Shown in pieces: positions 1 through 9,039 of a stretch of DNA of 33,320 bases (positions within the stretch are counted from its first letter, which is position 1; each line of letters opens with the position of its first letter). The DNA is taken from contig CAIJLK010000048.1 of NCBI GenBank assembly GCA_903821465.1, forward strand, positions 1 to 33,320, written 5' to 3'. Under the pieces are notes generated by a model. It searched no databases. It had not been told where the DNA came from and was given only the letters and a program-made list of their open reading frames with translations. The DNA comes from an uncultured Bacteroidota bacterium. Lineage in GTDB: Bacteria; Bacteroidota; Bacteroidia; Chitinophagales; Chitinophagaceae. Both the position numbers and the translations under genes were made by a program.

Positions 1-19
1 ACCTGTATAAATTATACTT

Positions 20-754
20 ATGAAACTGATTATAATTGATGACGAGCCGCTAGCAAGGAGTTTAATTATAGAATACCTCAGCAATTTTCCAGATTTGCTG
101 TTGGTACAAGAATGTGGAGATGGTTTTGAGGCACTCAAAGCCATCAATCAACATAAACCTGATCTGATATTTCTCGATATTCAAATGCCCAAGATCAATG
201 GATTTGAATTGTTAGAGCTCATCGAAAATCCGCCTTCAGTAATTTTCACAACAGCTTTTGAAGCCTACGCTATTAAAGCTTTTGAAGCACATGCTATTGA
301 TTATCTATTAAAGCCATTTAGCCGAGATCGATTCAATAAGGCCGTAGAAAAATGGCTGCAACAAAAAAACAATACAATTCAAAATACCGAACCTTTATTA
401 GAAACTATTGCAGCAGGTACGGGACACCATCACAGAATTGTATTAAAAGAGAATGGCAAAATCAAGATCATTCCTACACAACAGGTGCAGTATCTCGAAT
501 CAGCAGACGATTATGTAAAGATTCATACTGCAGAAGGAGCTTATTTGAAAAACAAAACAATGCAGTATTTCGAAACGCATTTAAGCGAACAGGATTTTGT
601 TCGGATCCATCGATCTTATTTAGTGAATATTCAATTAATTAACCGCCTGGAACCTTACGAAAAAGATAACCATCTAGCAATCCTTAGTACTGGCCAAAAA
701 CTACCAGTAAGTAAGTCAGGATATGCGAAATTGAAGCTAGTACTGGGTTTGTAA
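20..754 (+). CDS. LytTR-family response regulator
   Basis: A two-domain cytoplasmic transcriptional regulator of the LytR/AlgR class, 244 residues. The N-terminal receiver (about residues 1-120) shows the acidic pocket IIDDE at 5-9, phospho-acceptor Asp53 in FLDIQMP, the Thr77/Thr78 switch region and Lys98 in LLKPF. The C-terminal LytTR DNA-binding domain (about 140-244) has the typical YLESADDYVKIHT and FVRIHRSYLVN segments. Members of this family usually pair with a LytS/YehU-type sensor kinase. That kinase gene would lie just upstream, but only 19 bases precede this gene, so the partner cannot be seen. The next gene, a P-type ATPase, follows on the same strand after 75 bases and could be co-transcribed. 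Family assignment is very safe; target genes are unknown. Confidence 0.95.
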   Translation: MKLIIIDDEPLARSLIIEYLSNFPDLLLVQECGDGFEALKAINQHKPDLIFLDIQMPKINGFELLELIENPPSVIFTTAFEAYAIKAFEAHAIDYLLKPFSRDRFNKAVEKWLQQKNNTIQNTEPLLETIAAGTGHHHRIVLKENGKIKIIPTQQVQYLESADDYVKIHTAEGAYLKNKTMQYFETHLSEQDFVRIHRSYLVNIQLINRLEPYEKDNHLAILSTGQKLPVSKSGYAKLKLVLGL

Positions 755-829
755 ATGAAAAAATGACCATTATCATTGGAAGTATCCTATGAATTGCGTT
801 ACTATGCAGTTCAAATTCACTTGAAGGAT

Positions 830-3337
830 ATGGCAAATAATAATTACAATATAGAGGGACTAACTGACAAAGAAGTTGCTGAGGCAAGGGCAAAATTTGG
901 CCATAATGCACTTGACTACAAAAAAGAAAACGGATTTATTGATGCAATAAAAAGTCTGGTAAAGGAACCGATGGTTGTGCTTTTATTGGCTGCATCAATC
1001 ATCTATTTTGTAAGTGGCAAAACTGGGGATGGCATTTTCTTATCCTGTGCAATTGTATTGGTTGCTACCATTTCGTTATACCAAGATTCCAGAAGTAGAA
1101 ATGCATTAGAAAAATTGAAAACCTTTTCTGAACCACATTCTAAAGTGATTCGGAATGGAGAACTGATCGAGATCAAAAGTGAGGACTTAGTTGTAGGTGA
1201 TTATTTAATGATAGAAGAAGGTGGTTCCATTCCAGCAGATGGAATTATTGTGAGATCAAATGATTTTTCAGTTAATGAATCTGTTTTAACAGGCGAATCA
1301 TTCTCGGTTTATAAAGATGCAAGCAAAGCGGATCCAAATATTTTTCGCGGCACTACAGTTGCCAGCGGCTTAGCCATCGCCAAAATATCAGCAACAGGTA
1401 ATGAAACCAAGTTGGGTAAAATCGGAAAAAGCTTAGAAAGTATTGAAGAAGAAAAGACACCACTTGAAAAACAGATTTTCAATTTTGTAAAGAAAATGGT
1501 GATTTTAGGTGCGGTAGTCTTTGCAATTGTTTGGCTGATTAATTACCAACATTCAAAAGATGTTCTCGATAGCTTACTCAAAGCATTGACCCTTGCTATG
1601 AGTATTTTACCAGAAGAAATTCCAGTTGCATTGGCCACTTTTATGGCATTAGGTGCTTGGCGGTTAATGCAGATGGGAATCATTGTGAAACAAACTAAAA
1701 CTGTTGAAACTCTGGGTAGTGCCACCGTTATTTGTACTGATAAAACGGGTACACTTACTGAGAATAAAATGAGCCTTGCAAAGGTTTTTGTTATCTCAGA
1801 AAATAAAATAACTAAGTTGACAGAAGGTATGAGTTCAGCAGAAAAAGAACTGATCAAAATTGCCATGTGGGCTAGTGAACCAATTCCTTTTGATCCAATG
1901 GAACTGGCATTACACGAATCCTATCTTAACAGCATCACAAATGACGAAAGGCCCTCCTACCATATGATTCACGAGTATCCGTTAAGCGGAAAGCCTCCTA
2001 TGATGACACATCTTTTTGAAAACGAAGGAGGTAATAGAATCATTGCTGCAAAGGGTGCTCCAGAAGCAATTCTGAAAGTTTCCAAATTAACCACAATTGA
2101 AATTGATGCAATACAAAAAGCAATTGAATCATTTACTAATGAAGGTTTCCGCGTTCTATGTGTAGCAGATACTATTTATACTGGCGATGATTTTCCAGTT
2201 ACCCAGCAGGAATTTGAATTTTCATTTAAAGGGGTATTAGCCTTCTATGATCCACCTAAGAAAAATATTGGTGAAGTATTAAAGCATTTTTATGATGCTG
2301 GAATTAATGTTAAAATCGTAACAGGCGACAATGCTGCAACTACTGCCTCCATTGCAGAACAAGTTGGGTTCAGGGGATTTGAAAAAACAATTACAGGCGA
2401 TGAATTGATGCATTTATCGGATGAAGCCCTGCAATCGAAAGTGAAAGAGACCCAGATATTTACCAGAATGTTTCCTGAAGCAAAACTCAGAATTATCAAT
2501 GCACTTAAAAGTAATAATGAGATTGTTGCAATGACTGGAGATGGTGTGAATGACGGACCCGCTTTGAAAGCTGCACATATTGGTATTGCAATGGGTAAAA
2601 AAGGAACAGAAATAGCCAAGCAGGCTGCCTCTCTAATTTTGATGGAAGATGATTTATCAAAAATGGTTGATGCCATTGCAATGGGTAGAAGAATTTATAC
2701 CAATCTAAAAAAAGCCATCCAATATATTATCTCTATTCATATACCGATTGTACTAACCGTTTTTTTACCACTTGCTTTAGGATGGATCTACCCCAATATA
2801 TTTAGTCCGGTTCATATTATTTTTCTAGAATTAATCATGGGACCTACCTGCTCTATCATTTATGAAAATGAGCCAATGGAAAAAAATACTATGAAACAAA
2901 CACCTAGGGCTTTGAGTAATACTTTTTTCAATTGGAAAGAATTGACTACAAGTATCATTCAGGGTCTTATGATTACAGTTGGAACTATGGTAGCTTACCA
3001 ATATGCCGTGCATCAATTATGGGATGAAGCAACCACAAGAACTATGGTATTTACTGTATTAATTGCTGCCAATATATTACTAACATTAGTAAATCGATCT
3101 TTCTATTACTCCTTGTTCACAACTATGCAATATAAAAACAACCTGGTGCTGGTGATTATCCTTATAACTATGGCCATTACAGCCATATTGATTTTTGTAC
3201 CGACTTTGACTAACTTTTTCGAATTTGCACAATTAACTATCAATCAAATATTGATTTCAATGGTAATTGGATTTAGTTCCGTTATCTGGTATGAGCTAAT
3301 TAAATGGCGCAAAAGACTCTTACGCAGAAGGAAATAA
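830..3337 (+). CDS. P2-like cation-translocating P-type ATPase
   Basis: An integral membrane ion pump of about 835 residues. In this numbering it has an N-terminal cation-ATPase region, the actuator motif TGES at 154-157, PEEIP in transmembrane helix 4 at 261-265, the phosphorylation motif DKTGT with Asp304, KGAPE in the nucleotide domain at about 408, TGDNA at about 498 and the hinge GDGVNDGP at 570-577. A C-terminal block of about six hydrophobic helices completes the architecture of calcium-type P2 pumps. The ion is uncertain: helix 6 reads LELIMGPTCS and lacks the acidic residue of SERCA-type calcium pumps. I chose the ATG at 830 over a TTG at 776 because the extra 18 residues look unlike the family N-terminus and the MANNNYNIEGLT start fits. 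It may be co-transcribed with the upstream LytTR gene. Confidence 0.92.
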   Translation: MANNNYNIEGLTDKEVAEARAKFGHNALDYKKENGFIDAIKSLVKEPMVVLLLAASIIYFVSGKTGDGIFLSCAIVLVATISLYQDSRSRNALEKLKTFSEPHSKVIRNGELIEIKSEDLVVGDYLMIEEGGSIPADGIIVRSNDFSVNESVLTGESFSVYKDASKADPNIFRGTTVASGLAIAKISATGNETKLGKIGKSLESIEEEKTPLEKQIFNFVKKMVILGAVVFAIVWLINYQHSKDVLDSLLKALTLAMSILPEEIPVALATFMALGAWRLMQMGIIVKQTKTVETLGSATVICTDKTGTLTENKMSLAKVFVISENKITKLTEGMSSAEKELIKIAMWASEPIPFDPMELALHESYLNSITNDERPSYHMIHEYPLSGKPPMMTHLFENEGGNRIIAAKGAPEAILKVSKLTTIEIDAIQKAIESFTNEGFRVLCVADTIYTGDDFPVTQQEFEFSFKGVLAFYDPPKKNIGEVLKHFYDAGINVKIVTGDNAATTASIAEQVGFRGFEKTITGDELMHLSDEALQSKVKETQIFTRMFPEAKLRIINALKSNNEIVAMTGDGVNDGPALKAAHIGIAMGKKGTEIAKQAASLILMEDDLSKMVDAIAMGRRIYTNLKKAIQYIISIHIPIVLTVFLPLALGWIYPNIFSPVHIIFLELIMGPTCSIIYENEPMEKNTMKQTPRALSNTFFNWKELTTSIIQGLMITVGTMVAYQYAVHQLWDEATTRTMVFTVLIAANILLTLVNRSFYYSLFTTMQYKNNLVLVIILITMAITAILIFVPTLTNFFEFAQLTINQILISMVIGFSSVIWYELIKWRKRLLRRRK

Positions 3338-3462
3338 ATGACAAAAGCGAAATTGATTAAAATGTTACATGAAAAATCAAAAAAATAATCGTTTTTTACC
3401 AGTCTAATCCTTGATTATCAGTTCAATAACTGAGAACACATTTTCAAACCTTAATAAGACAA

Positions 3463-6042
3463 ATGCTGGAAAAAACTGTATTTCGAACGCTTGATGCAAT
3501 AAAGCATACAGTGATTTATGTTGGCGATGAAAATGCAAATATTGTGTATATCACTCCTTCAGTTGAACATTTGCTAGGATTCCCAACTGAAAATTATTAT
3601 AAGGAAGGCTTTTGGGTGTCTTTAATGCACCCAGACGATCGCGTTATTTTAAACGACTTCTTTACTCGAATCGATGAAATCAATGAATTCAAAGTAACTA
3701 TCAGATTTAAAAAATCAGATGGCTCCTATCAATCCATCATCAACTCTGGAACCATTGTAAGAGAGGATAATAAATTTGTTTCCATCACTGGGAATCTAAA
3801 GAAACTAAAAGAAGATGAAAGCAATAAAACTGTACTAGATATTAGTTCTTCTTATTCAGAATTATTACTCGACAATATTGGACTTATTTTTTACGCGATC
3901 GACAGGGATTTTCGAATTGTGGCTAAGAATAAATTATTCGATAAATTTGTTTGGGAGAGGGATAAAATAATTTATAAGATTGGAGACAGTATTTTTCATC
4001 CAAAAATTCCAAAAAATATTGTAAAGGAGTATACAAAGGCTTATCAACATTGTATGAGCAATGGCTTTTTTACAATGCTCTTTCCGGGCGAGGATCGAGA
4101 ATATGAAATAGCATTTTCACCTATTTTAATGAAAAATACGGTAGAAGGTGTTTCTGTTTTTCAGTTTAACAAATCATCTGACAGAAACTTATTAAATACT
4201 GCATCCTACCTAAGTAATGCTATAGAGAACAAAGGAATTGCAGCACAAGAGCTTATTTATACACTAGATAAGGATTTCAAATTTATTTCCTTTAATGAAC
4301 CATTTAGCAAACTATATTTTAGTTTCTTGAATAAATATCCAATTAATGGACAATTAAATGAGTTCATCCACGGAGATTCTATTGTTAGCATCAACCTAAG
4401 AAACTGGTATTCGAAAGCGCTCAATGGTGACAATATTGATACCGTGCTCTATCTAGGCGACCAGATTATTCATTTAAAAATCACTCCTAACTATACTACA
4501 AACCAAGAAATTTGTGGCTTAACTGCCATAAATAAAGACATTACAACGCTCAATGAATCACAAAAAAAACTGATAGAGAGTGAGGATAAATATAAATATG
4601 TGGTAGACCACATAACGGATATTGTATTTCAAACCGATCAGCAAGGATTCTGGAGTTATCTTAATAATGCCTGGAAAAACATCATGGAATATGAGATTGC
4701 TGAGTCGGTAGGCACTTTATTTTTTAATTACTTACACCCAGACGATGTTGAAAGAAATCAGATCCTTTTTACTCCTCTAATTAATAGAGAAAAGTCTTAT
4801 TGCACACACGAGATAAGATATATTACTAAATCGGGTAACATAAAATGGATCAGGGTTTATGCAACACTTCTTGTTGATAAGGAAGATAATATCATGGGTA
4901 CCACGGGTACTTTAAAAGATATTACTTTGGAAAAAGAGAATAGCTATCGTTATGAACTATTATCAAAGAATGTGAACGACCTTATTTGTCTTTTAGAAAC
5001 TGATGGAACATTCCTTTATGTATCACCCTCCTTTTCTTCCATATTAGGATATACTTTGGAAGAATTAACAAGAAAAAATATCAAAGAGTTCTTACACCCA
5101 GAAGATAAGGAATCGATTTTCAGTTTTTCGAATGATCAAAATTCATCAAAGAATCTGGTCACTTATACTACCTTCCGATTTAAAAATAAAACAGGAGGCT
5201 ACCATTGGATTGAAACCAATGCTAAAGTTTTTTACGACGATTTTTACGGAAGAAAATTGATCAATTCTTCTTCACGTATCATTGATGAAAGAAAGATATT
5301 GGAGCAACAGTTAATCAATTCTTTACAAAAGGAAAGAGATCTGAATCAGCTGAAATCGAAATTTGTAAGTATGGCTTCGCATGAATTCAGAACGCCAATG
5401 ACAACAATCAAAACAAGCGCTGAGCTTGCTGCACTTTATTTAGACAATCATTCCGAATCGAATATAGCAAAAGCGAAAAAACATATCCATACTATTGACG
5501 GAGAAATTGATCGGCTTTCTGTATTGATCAATGATATTTTGCTTTTGGGTAAGATTGAATCTGAAACATTCAAACTAAATAGAGATGAACAAGATATTAT
5601 TCAGATTCTTAATGAAGTCATCAAAAAACAAAATGGCTTACAGGACGATAAAAGAACAACTAAATTAGTGGTGATAGGCAACCCCCAACTAATTGAAATT
5701 GATAAAAATTATATTGATTTGATCTTCGACAATTTATTATCAAACGCCTTTAAATATTCTAAAGAAAAGAGTTCGCCAGAAATAAAGTTGCAATTTTTAC
5801 CTGAAGGAATTAAAGTGTTGATTAAGGATTATGGCATTGGCATACCTGAGGTTGAACAGGCTCAAATGTTTAAATCGTTCTTCAGGGCTTCTAATGCACA
5901 AAATTTAAAGGGTACGGGAATTGGATTGGTCTTAGTTCATTATTTCATTGATCTGCATCAAGGCAATGTAGCATTTGAAAGTATTCAAAACGATGGGACT
6001 ACATTTACTATTTCACTTCCTTATCATGCCACTAAAGAATAA
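3463..6042 (+). CDS. Soluble multi-PAS sensor histidine kinase
   Basis: An 859-residue cytoplasmic sensor kinase with no signal peptide or transmembrane helix. Five PAS-like segments can be outlined at about 10-115, 130-235, 260-365, 375-490 and 495-612. Three of them (first, fourth and fifth) carry the LHPDD/LMHPDD/LHPED loop and a PAC-like strand typical of PAS_3 domains. The transmitter follows: HisKA with phospho-acceptor His640 in MASHEFRTP, the N-box around Asn757/Asn761 in DNLLSNAFKYS, G1 at 789-795 (DYGIGIP) and G2 at 817-822 (GTGIGL). All catalytic boxes are intact. Eleven bases downstream and on the opposite strand is a receiver-only response regulator, a likely but unproven partner. 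Signals could be small ligands, redox or light sensed by the PAS folds; the sequence does not say which. Confidence 0.95.
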   Translation: MLEKTVFRTLDAIKHTVIYVGDENANIVYITPSVEHLLGFPTENYYKEGFWVSLMHPDDRVILNDFFTRIDEINEFKVTIRFKKSDGSYQSIINSGTIVREDNKFVSITGNLKKLKEDESNKTVLDISSSYSELLLDNIGLIFYAIDRDFRIVAKNKLFDKFVWERDKIIYKIGDSIFHPKIPKNIVKEYTKAYQHCMSNGFFTMLFPGEDREYEIAFSPILMKNTVEGVSVFQFNKSSDRNLLNTASYLSNAIENKGIAAQELIYTLDKDFKFISFNEPFSKLYFSFLNKYPINGQLNEFIHGDSIVSINLRNWYSKALNGDNIDTVLYLGDQIIHLKITPNYTTNQEICGLTAINKDITTLNESQKKLIESEDKYKYVVDHITDIVFQTDQQGFWSYLNNAWKNIMEYEIAESVGTLFFNYLHPDDVERNQILFTPLINREKSYCTHEIRYITKSGNIKWIRVYATLLVDKEDNIMGTTGTLKDITLEKENSYRYELLSKNVNDLICLLETDGTFLYVSPSFSSILGYTLEELTRKNIKEFLHPEDKESIFSFSNDQNSSKNLVTYTTFRFKNKTGGYHWIETNAKVFYDDFYGRKLINSSSRIIDERKILEQQLINSLQKERDLNQLKSKFVSMASHEFRTPMTTIKTSAELAALYLDNHSESNIAKAKKHIHTIDGEIDRLSVLINDILLLGKIESETFKLNRDEQDIIQILNEVIKKQNGLQDDKRTTKLVVIGNPQLIEIDKNYIDLIFDNLLSNAFKYSKEKSSPEIKLQFLPEGIKVLIKDYGIGIPEVEQAQMFKSFFRASNAQNLKGTGIGLVLVHYFIDLHQGNVAFESIQNDGTTFTISLPYHATKE

Positions 6043-6053
6043 GAATTAAAAAA

Positions 6054-6416
6054 TTATTTAAGCCAAACTTTAATAGCATCTAAGAGTTCTTTCGATTTGA
6101 ATGGTTTAAATATATAAGCGTCTGCACCAAAACTCAATGCAGCATTTAATTCCTCTGTCTGTGCCAAAGCCGTCAAAAAAATAAAGGGAGTGCCGGCAAT
6201 GGTTGAAGAATTAATAGCTTTTAATACCCCCATTCCATCAATTATGGGCATCATCATATCGCAAAAAATAAGATCCGGCTTTTCTGACACTGCAACCCGA
6301 ATGCCTATTTCTCCATTCTCAGCCTCTAACACACTGTAATAGTTCAATTCAAGAATCTCTACAATTGATTCCCTGATTTGTTTTTCATCTTCAATAATTA
6401 GAATCTTATAACTCAT
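6054..6416 (-). CDS. Single-domain response regulator (CheY-like)
   Basis: A 120-residue stand-alone receiver domain with no output domain. The acidic pair Glu9/Asp10, phospho-acceptor Asp53 in FCDMMMP, Thr82 in FLTA and Lys104 in IFKPF are all present, so it should be phosphorylatable. Such proteins act as phospho-relay intermediates or by protein-protein contact. It converges tail to tail with the multi-PAS histidine kinase, with 11 bases between the stop codons, which suggests functional pairing without a shared transcript. No Bacteroidota promoter motif was recognised upstream of its ATG. The family call is secure; the partner is inferred. Confidence 0.94.
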   Translation of the reverse strand: MSYKILIIEDEKQIRESIVEILELNYYSVLEAENGEIGIRVAVSEKPDLIFCDMMMPIIDGMGVLKAINSSTIAGTPFIFLTALAQTEELNAALSFGADAYIFKPFKSKELLDAIKVWLK

Positions 6417-6676
6417 TTAGCAAAATTGAACAATTACTCCAAAGAGAATTTTTTAATTACAAAATGGGAAAGTAGGATAATTTAGTTGTACAAATCAGCT
6501 TTATATCATAATTGATTATTAAATGCTATGAAAATTAGCCGCACTAAAATTTGCCTATAATTCGCTACATGTTGCCGATTCCGTATGTCGAGTTAATTAA
6601 TATAATCAATAATTTTATATAACAATAAAATAATACATACAACTTCTTATAACCCCCCATCTTGATTGTTGAAAAC
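6417..6676. other. AT-rich intergenic stretch without a recognised gene
   Basis: About 260 bases between the start of the receiver gene and the terminator of the C1 peptidase gene. Both strands contain only very short open frames (17 codons or fewer) with no family signature. I see no tRNA-like fold, no direct repeats and no clear TAnnTTTG promoter with a matching TTTG partner. It presumably carries the promoter of the receiver gene. Confidence 0.5.
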
Positions 6677-6709
6677 AAAAAAAGCAGTAAGTTAAAAACT
6701 GCTTTTTTT
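6677..6709. terminator. Bidirectional intrinsic terminator downstream of the C1 peptidase gene
   Basis: A 12-bp perfect inverted repeat, AAAAAAAGCAGT at 6677-6688 and ACTGCTTTTTTT at 6698-6709, with a 9-base loop. The A-rich and T-rich ends give a U-run in either direction. It lies 17 bases beyond the stop of the minus-strand C1 peptidase gene, for which it is the evident terminator. Confidence 0.8.
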
Positions 6710-6726
6710 ATCGCTAAAAATCATTT

Positions 6727-7521
6727 TTATCTTCGAATTGCTAGCCCTTTTTCTACTAACCTGATTGTCCAAAAATCATCCGCCCGATTCGTATCTGTGG
6801 TATAAGCATAAGGCATGTAAAAATATCCCTGATCACCCCATACATTACTCCAAGAGTTTCTAACCAAAAATACTTTCTTATTGTCATCATATCCAACAGC
6901 CATCACAGCATGTCCACCTAATCTTTTTTCGCTTGATTTAGGCATTGGCATGATGCCATTCTTTCCGATTGACTGAAAGCTCTCAAAAACCGTAAACCCA
7001 AAAACAAATGGGAATCCTTCAGCTAAACAGGACTGTAATTGAACAAGACTGGCATTATTCAATCGCATATAACTCAATACCTGATTAGTGGCCGCTTTTT
7101 TATACAAGGCTGCAGGAGGTTTGGCAGTGAACTGTGGAATAATATAGGGCCAGTCCTTTTCATTGCAAACACCCTCAGTATTCATCGTTTTAATTCCGTC
7201 ACGAATATATGCGCCACTATCTGAAAGTATCGTATTGATCAACACCCGTTCATTATAATATATAAAGAGGCGGGAAGGAATAAAATTAGGGATCAGCTGT
7301 TTTTTCTGACCAAACTGAAATGCCCCTCCTAATGCGTTGGCTGTACAACTTCCAAGAGCACCCTGGTCATATACAGGCGGACATTTTGCTCTAAGATCAA
7401 CTTTAGCTGGTAATTTTCTCATTACCAACATCGGAGCGGAATACAAGAGATCGCGGTGATCCGGAAGATCCGGCAGCCACCCAAATGAATAATGCTTGGT
7501 TTGTTTTTTTGACTTAGCCAT
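6727..7521 (-). CDS. Papain-family (C1) cysteine peptidase
   Basis: A 264-residue papain-like peptidase. The catalytic set is complete: Gln53 and Cys59 in YDQGALGSCTANA, His204 in LGGHAVMAVGY and Asn222 in RNSWSNVWGDQGYF. The start MAKSKKQTKH is basic and not a signal peptide, and there is no prodomain of usual length. The segment LPDLPDHRDLLYS near residue 20 is a lead-in common to bacterial stand-alone C1 proteins. The protein is therefore predicted to be cytoplasmic or exported by an unrecognised route. The gene stands alone, with a terminator downstream and a candidate promoter about 42 bases upstream. Substrates are unknown; the peptidase assignment is firm. Confidence 0.92.
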   Translation of the reverse strand: MAKSKKQTKHYSFGWLPDLPDHRDLLYSAPMLVMRKLPAKVDLRAKCPPVYDQGALGSCTANALGGAFQFGQKKQLIPNFIPSRLFIYYNERVLINTILSDSGAYIRDGIKTMNTEGVCNEKDWPYIIPQFTAKPPAALYKKAATNQVLSYMRLNNASLVQLQSCLAEGFPFVFGFTVFESFQSIGKNGIMPMPKSSEKRLGGHAVMAVGYDDNKKVFLVRNSWSNVWGDQGYFYMPYAYTTDTNRADDFWTIRLVEKGLAIRR

Positions 7522-7562
7522 AGCTGTTGTTTTAGGTTAATAAATACCATTAGGATTATTAA

Positions 7563-7570
7563 CAAACATA
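7563..7570 (-). promoter_or_regulatory. Candidate -7 element for the C1 peptidase gene
   Basis: On the minus strand this reads TATGTTTG, a full match to the Bacteroidota -7 consensus TAnnTTTG, 41 bases before the ATG at 7521. Upstream at the expected distance there is only a TTTTA-like run instead of TTTG, so the promoter call is moderate. Confidence 0.4.
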
Positions 7571-7678
7571 GCGGCTACGATTTTTGGATAAAACAGTTAA
7601 GTCACGGTTTTTTACTTGGGTGATTCGAGCATAAGTTTAGGAGCAAAACACCTTTTTAATTAGGAAAGGATGGTAGAA

Positions 7679-8932
7679 CTAATTTTTTTGAATGACTGCA
7701 ATCGATCCATTTTCAGAGACTTTCAGTTCAATAATAAATTCGGGAACTAACCCTTCCTCCTTACTATGCGACACATACAAAATGGCCGAACTGCTTTCCT
7801 TTGCAATTTGCTGTATCATACGAATGATCAATGCAGCACCTGCATCGTCTAAACTGGCAGTGGGTTCGTCTAATATTAATAATGGTGGATGTTTCACCAT
7901 GGCCCTTGCAATTAATACCATACGCTGTTGTGCCAGTGGTAAAAATTGAATGGGTTTATTTCGAAGATGATATAGACCCATAAAATGCAGCCATTCACCT
8001 GCCAATCGCAATTGCTGGTCGCTCGGTACTACATACAAACCAATAGAATCATTAAAACCCGAGATGATCATTTTTTCAATACTATCGAGTCTGCTGAAAT
8101 GTAAAATGATGGAAGAATTAAAATAGCCGATATTCTTTTTAATATCCCAAACAGTTTCACCCGAACCCTTTTTGCGGCCAAAGAGATATAATTCCTGTCC
8201 ATACCCTTTGGGATTATCCCCACTAATTAGCGAGAGCAAAGTGGATTTGCCGGATCCATTCGGACCCACCAATTGCCAAAATTCACCCTCTTTGATGGTC
8301 CACCCAATATTTTGAACGATTGGCTTTTCCTCATAAGAAACAGAAATACCCTTCATTTCAACCAGGTTTCCTGGCATGGGTGGATAGGATTTAATCGGCT
8401 GAGGCAGGGGAAAATGGGTTGGGTTCAGTTCCCGAGCATCAAGCCACTGGTTCCATAAGGCAGAACTTTCGAATTCGATCAGTTGGTTATTATCAAACAC
8501 GAACCACTGGTTAATAAAGGGCAATGCGTCTTTTCTGCGATGTAACAATTGAATAACCAGCTTCGTCTGGGCGATCAAACAAATGGTTTCTTGGATCGAA
8601 GCCTGACCAGCAATATCAATATGGTCGTATAATTCATCCAACAAAAAATATTGGGCCTGCTTAAAAATTAATTGATGTAACAGTGCCCTTTTTTGTTCCC
8701 CGCTCGACATCTGGTGAAGGGGTCTTCGATACTCCGATTCTAATGCGGCGCCTCCATGCAGGAATTCTTCCTCAAGAAATTGCTGAAGGGAGCGATCCGA
8801 AAAAATTGCAGGTTTAAGGGGTTTCAGATCAAGGCCTGCTAATAAAATCTTTCCAGTTGACAAAGATTCGATAAGGGTATTACTATCAGATGCTTGCGTT
8901 AGATAAATGCCTTTATGCTGCAATGAAATCAT
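7679..8932 (-). CDS. ModF-like twin ABC ATPase with a degenerate first domain
   Basis: A 417-residue soluble protein with two tandem ABC ATPase modules, resembling E. coli ModF (PhrA), whose role is still unclear. The second module is nearly complete: Walker A GPNGSGKS at 223-230, the WDIKKNIGY Q-loop region near 262-270, Walker B LLILDEP at 351-357 and switch His389. Its signature is FLPLAQQR instead of a LSGGQ-like motif. The first module has a signature (MSSGEQKR, 75-82) and Walker B (FLLDE, 96-100), but its N-terminal half is shortened and has no Walker A. No permease or molybdate-binding gene is adjacent, so a transport role is not supported here. It has a good promoter 28 bases upstream. 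Membership of the ModF-like group rests on remembered similarity across the second module. Confidence 0.85.
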   Translation of the reverse strand: MISLQHKGIYLTQASDSNTLIESLSTGKILLAGLDLKPLKPAIFSDRSLQQFLEEEFLHGGAALESEYRRPLHQMSSGEQKRALLHQLIFKQAQYFLLDELYDHIDIAGQASIQETICLIAQTKLVIQLLHRRKDALPFINQWFVFDNNQLIEFESSALWNQWLDARELNPTHFPLPQPIKSYPPMPGNLVEMKGISVSYEEKPIVQNIGWTIKEGEFWQLVGPNGSGKSTLLSLISGDNPKGYGQELYLFGRKKGSGETVWDIKKNIGYFNSSIILHFSRLDSIEKMIISGFNDSIGLYVVPSDQQLRLAGEWLHFMGLYHLRNKPIQFLPLAQQRMVLIARAMVKHPPLLILDEPTASLDDAGAALIIRMIQQIAKESSSAILYVSHSKEEGLVPEFIIELKVSENGSIAVIQKN

Positions 8933-8960
8933 ACTGTAAATTAAACAAGAATGCTGAAAA

Positions 8961-8989
8961 CAAATTTAAAGCAATAGTTTCGCCGCAAA
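8961..8989 (-). promoter_or_regulatory. Bacteroidota-type promoter for the ModF-like gene
   Basis: On the minus strand, TTTG (8986-8989) is followed after 17 bases by TAAATTTG (8961-8968), a full match to the Bacteroidota -33/-7 consensus at an accepted spacing. It lies 28 bases before the ATG at 8932 and faces away from the divergent J-domain gene. Confidence 0.65.
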
Positions 8990-9039
8990 TTGCAGGTCTG
9001 CCCAACAGCAGATTCCTAGCATCAACTTAAGCACAAACT

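Noticed and set aside
776..829. TTG start adding 18 residues to the P-type ATPase
   Set aside because: The extra residues lack family features; the ATG at 830 gives a normal start.
3338..3388. 16-codon frame starting right after the P-type ATPase stop
   Set aside because: Too short, lysine-rich and without any recognised family or start signal.
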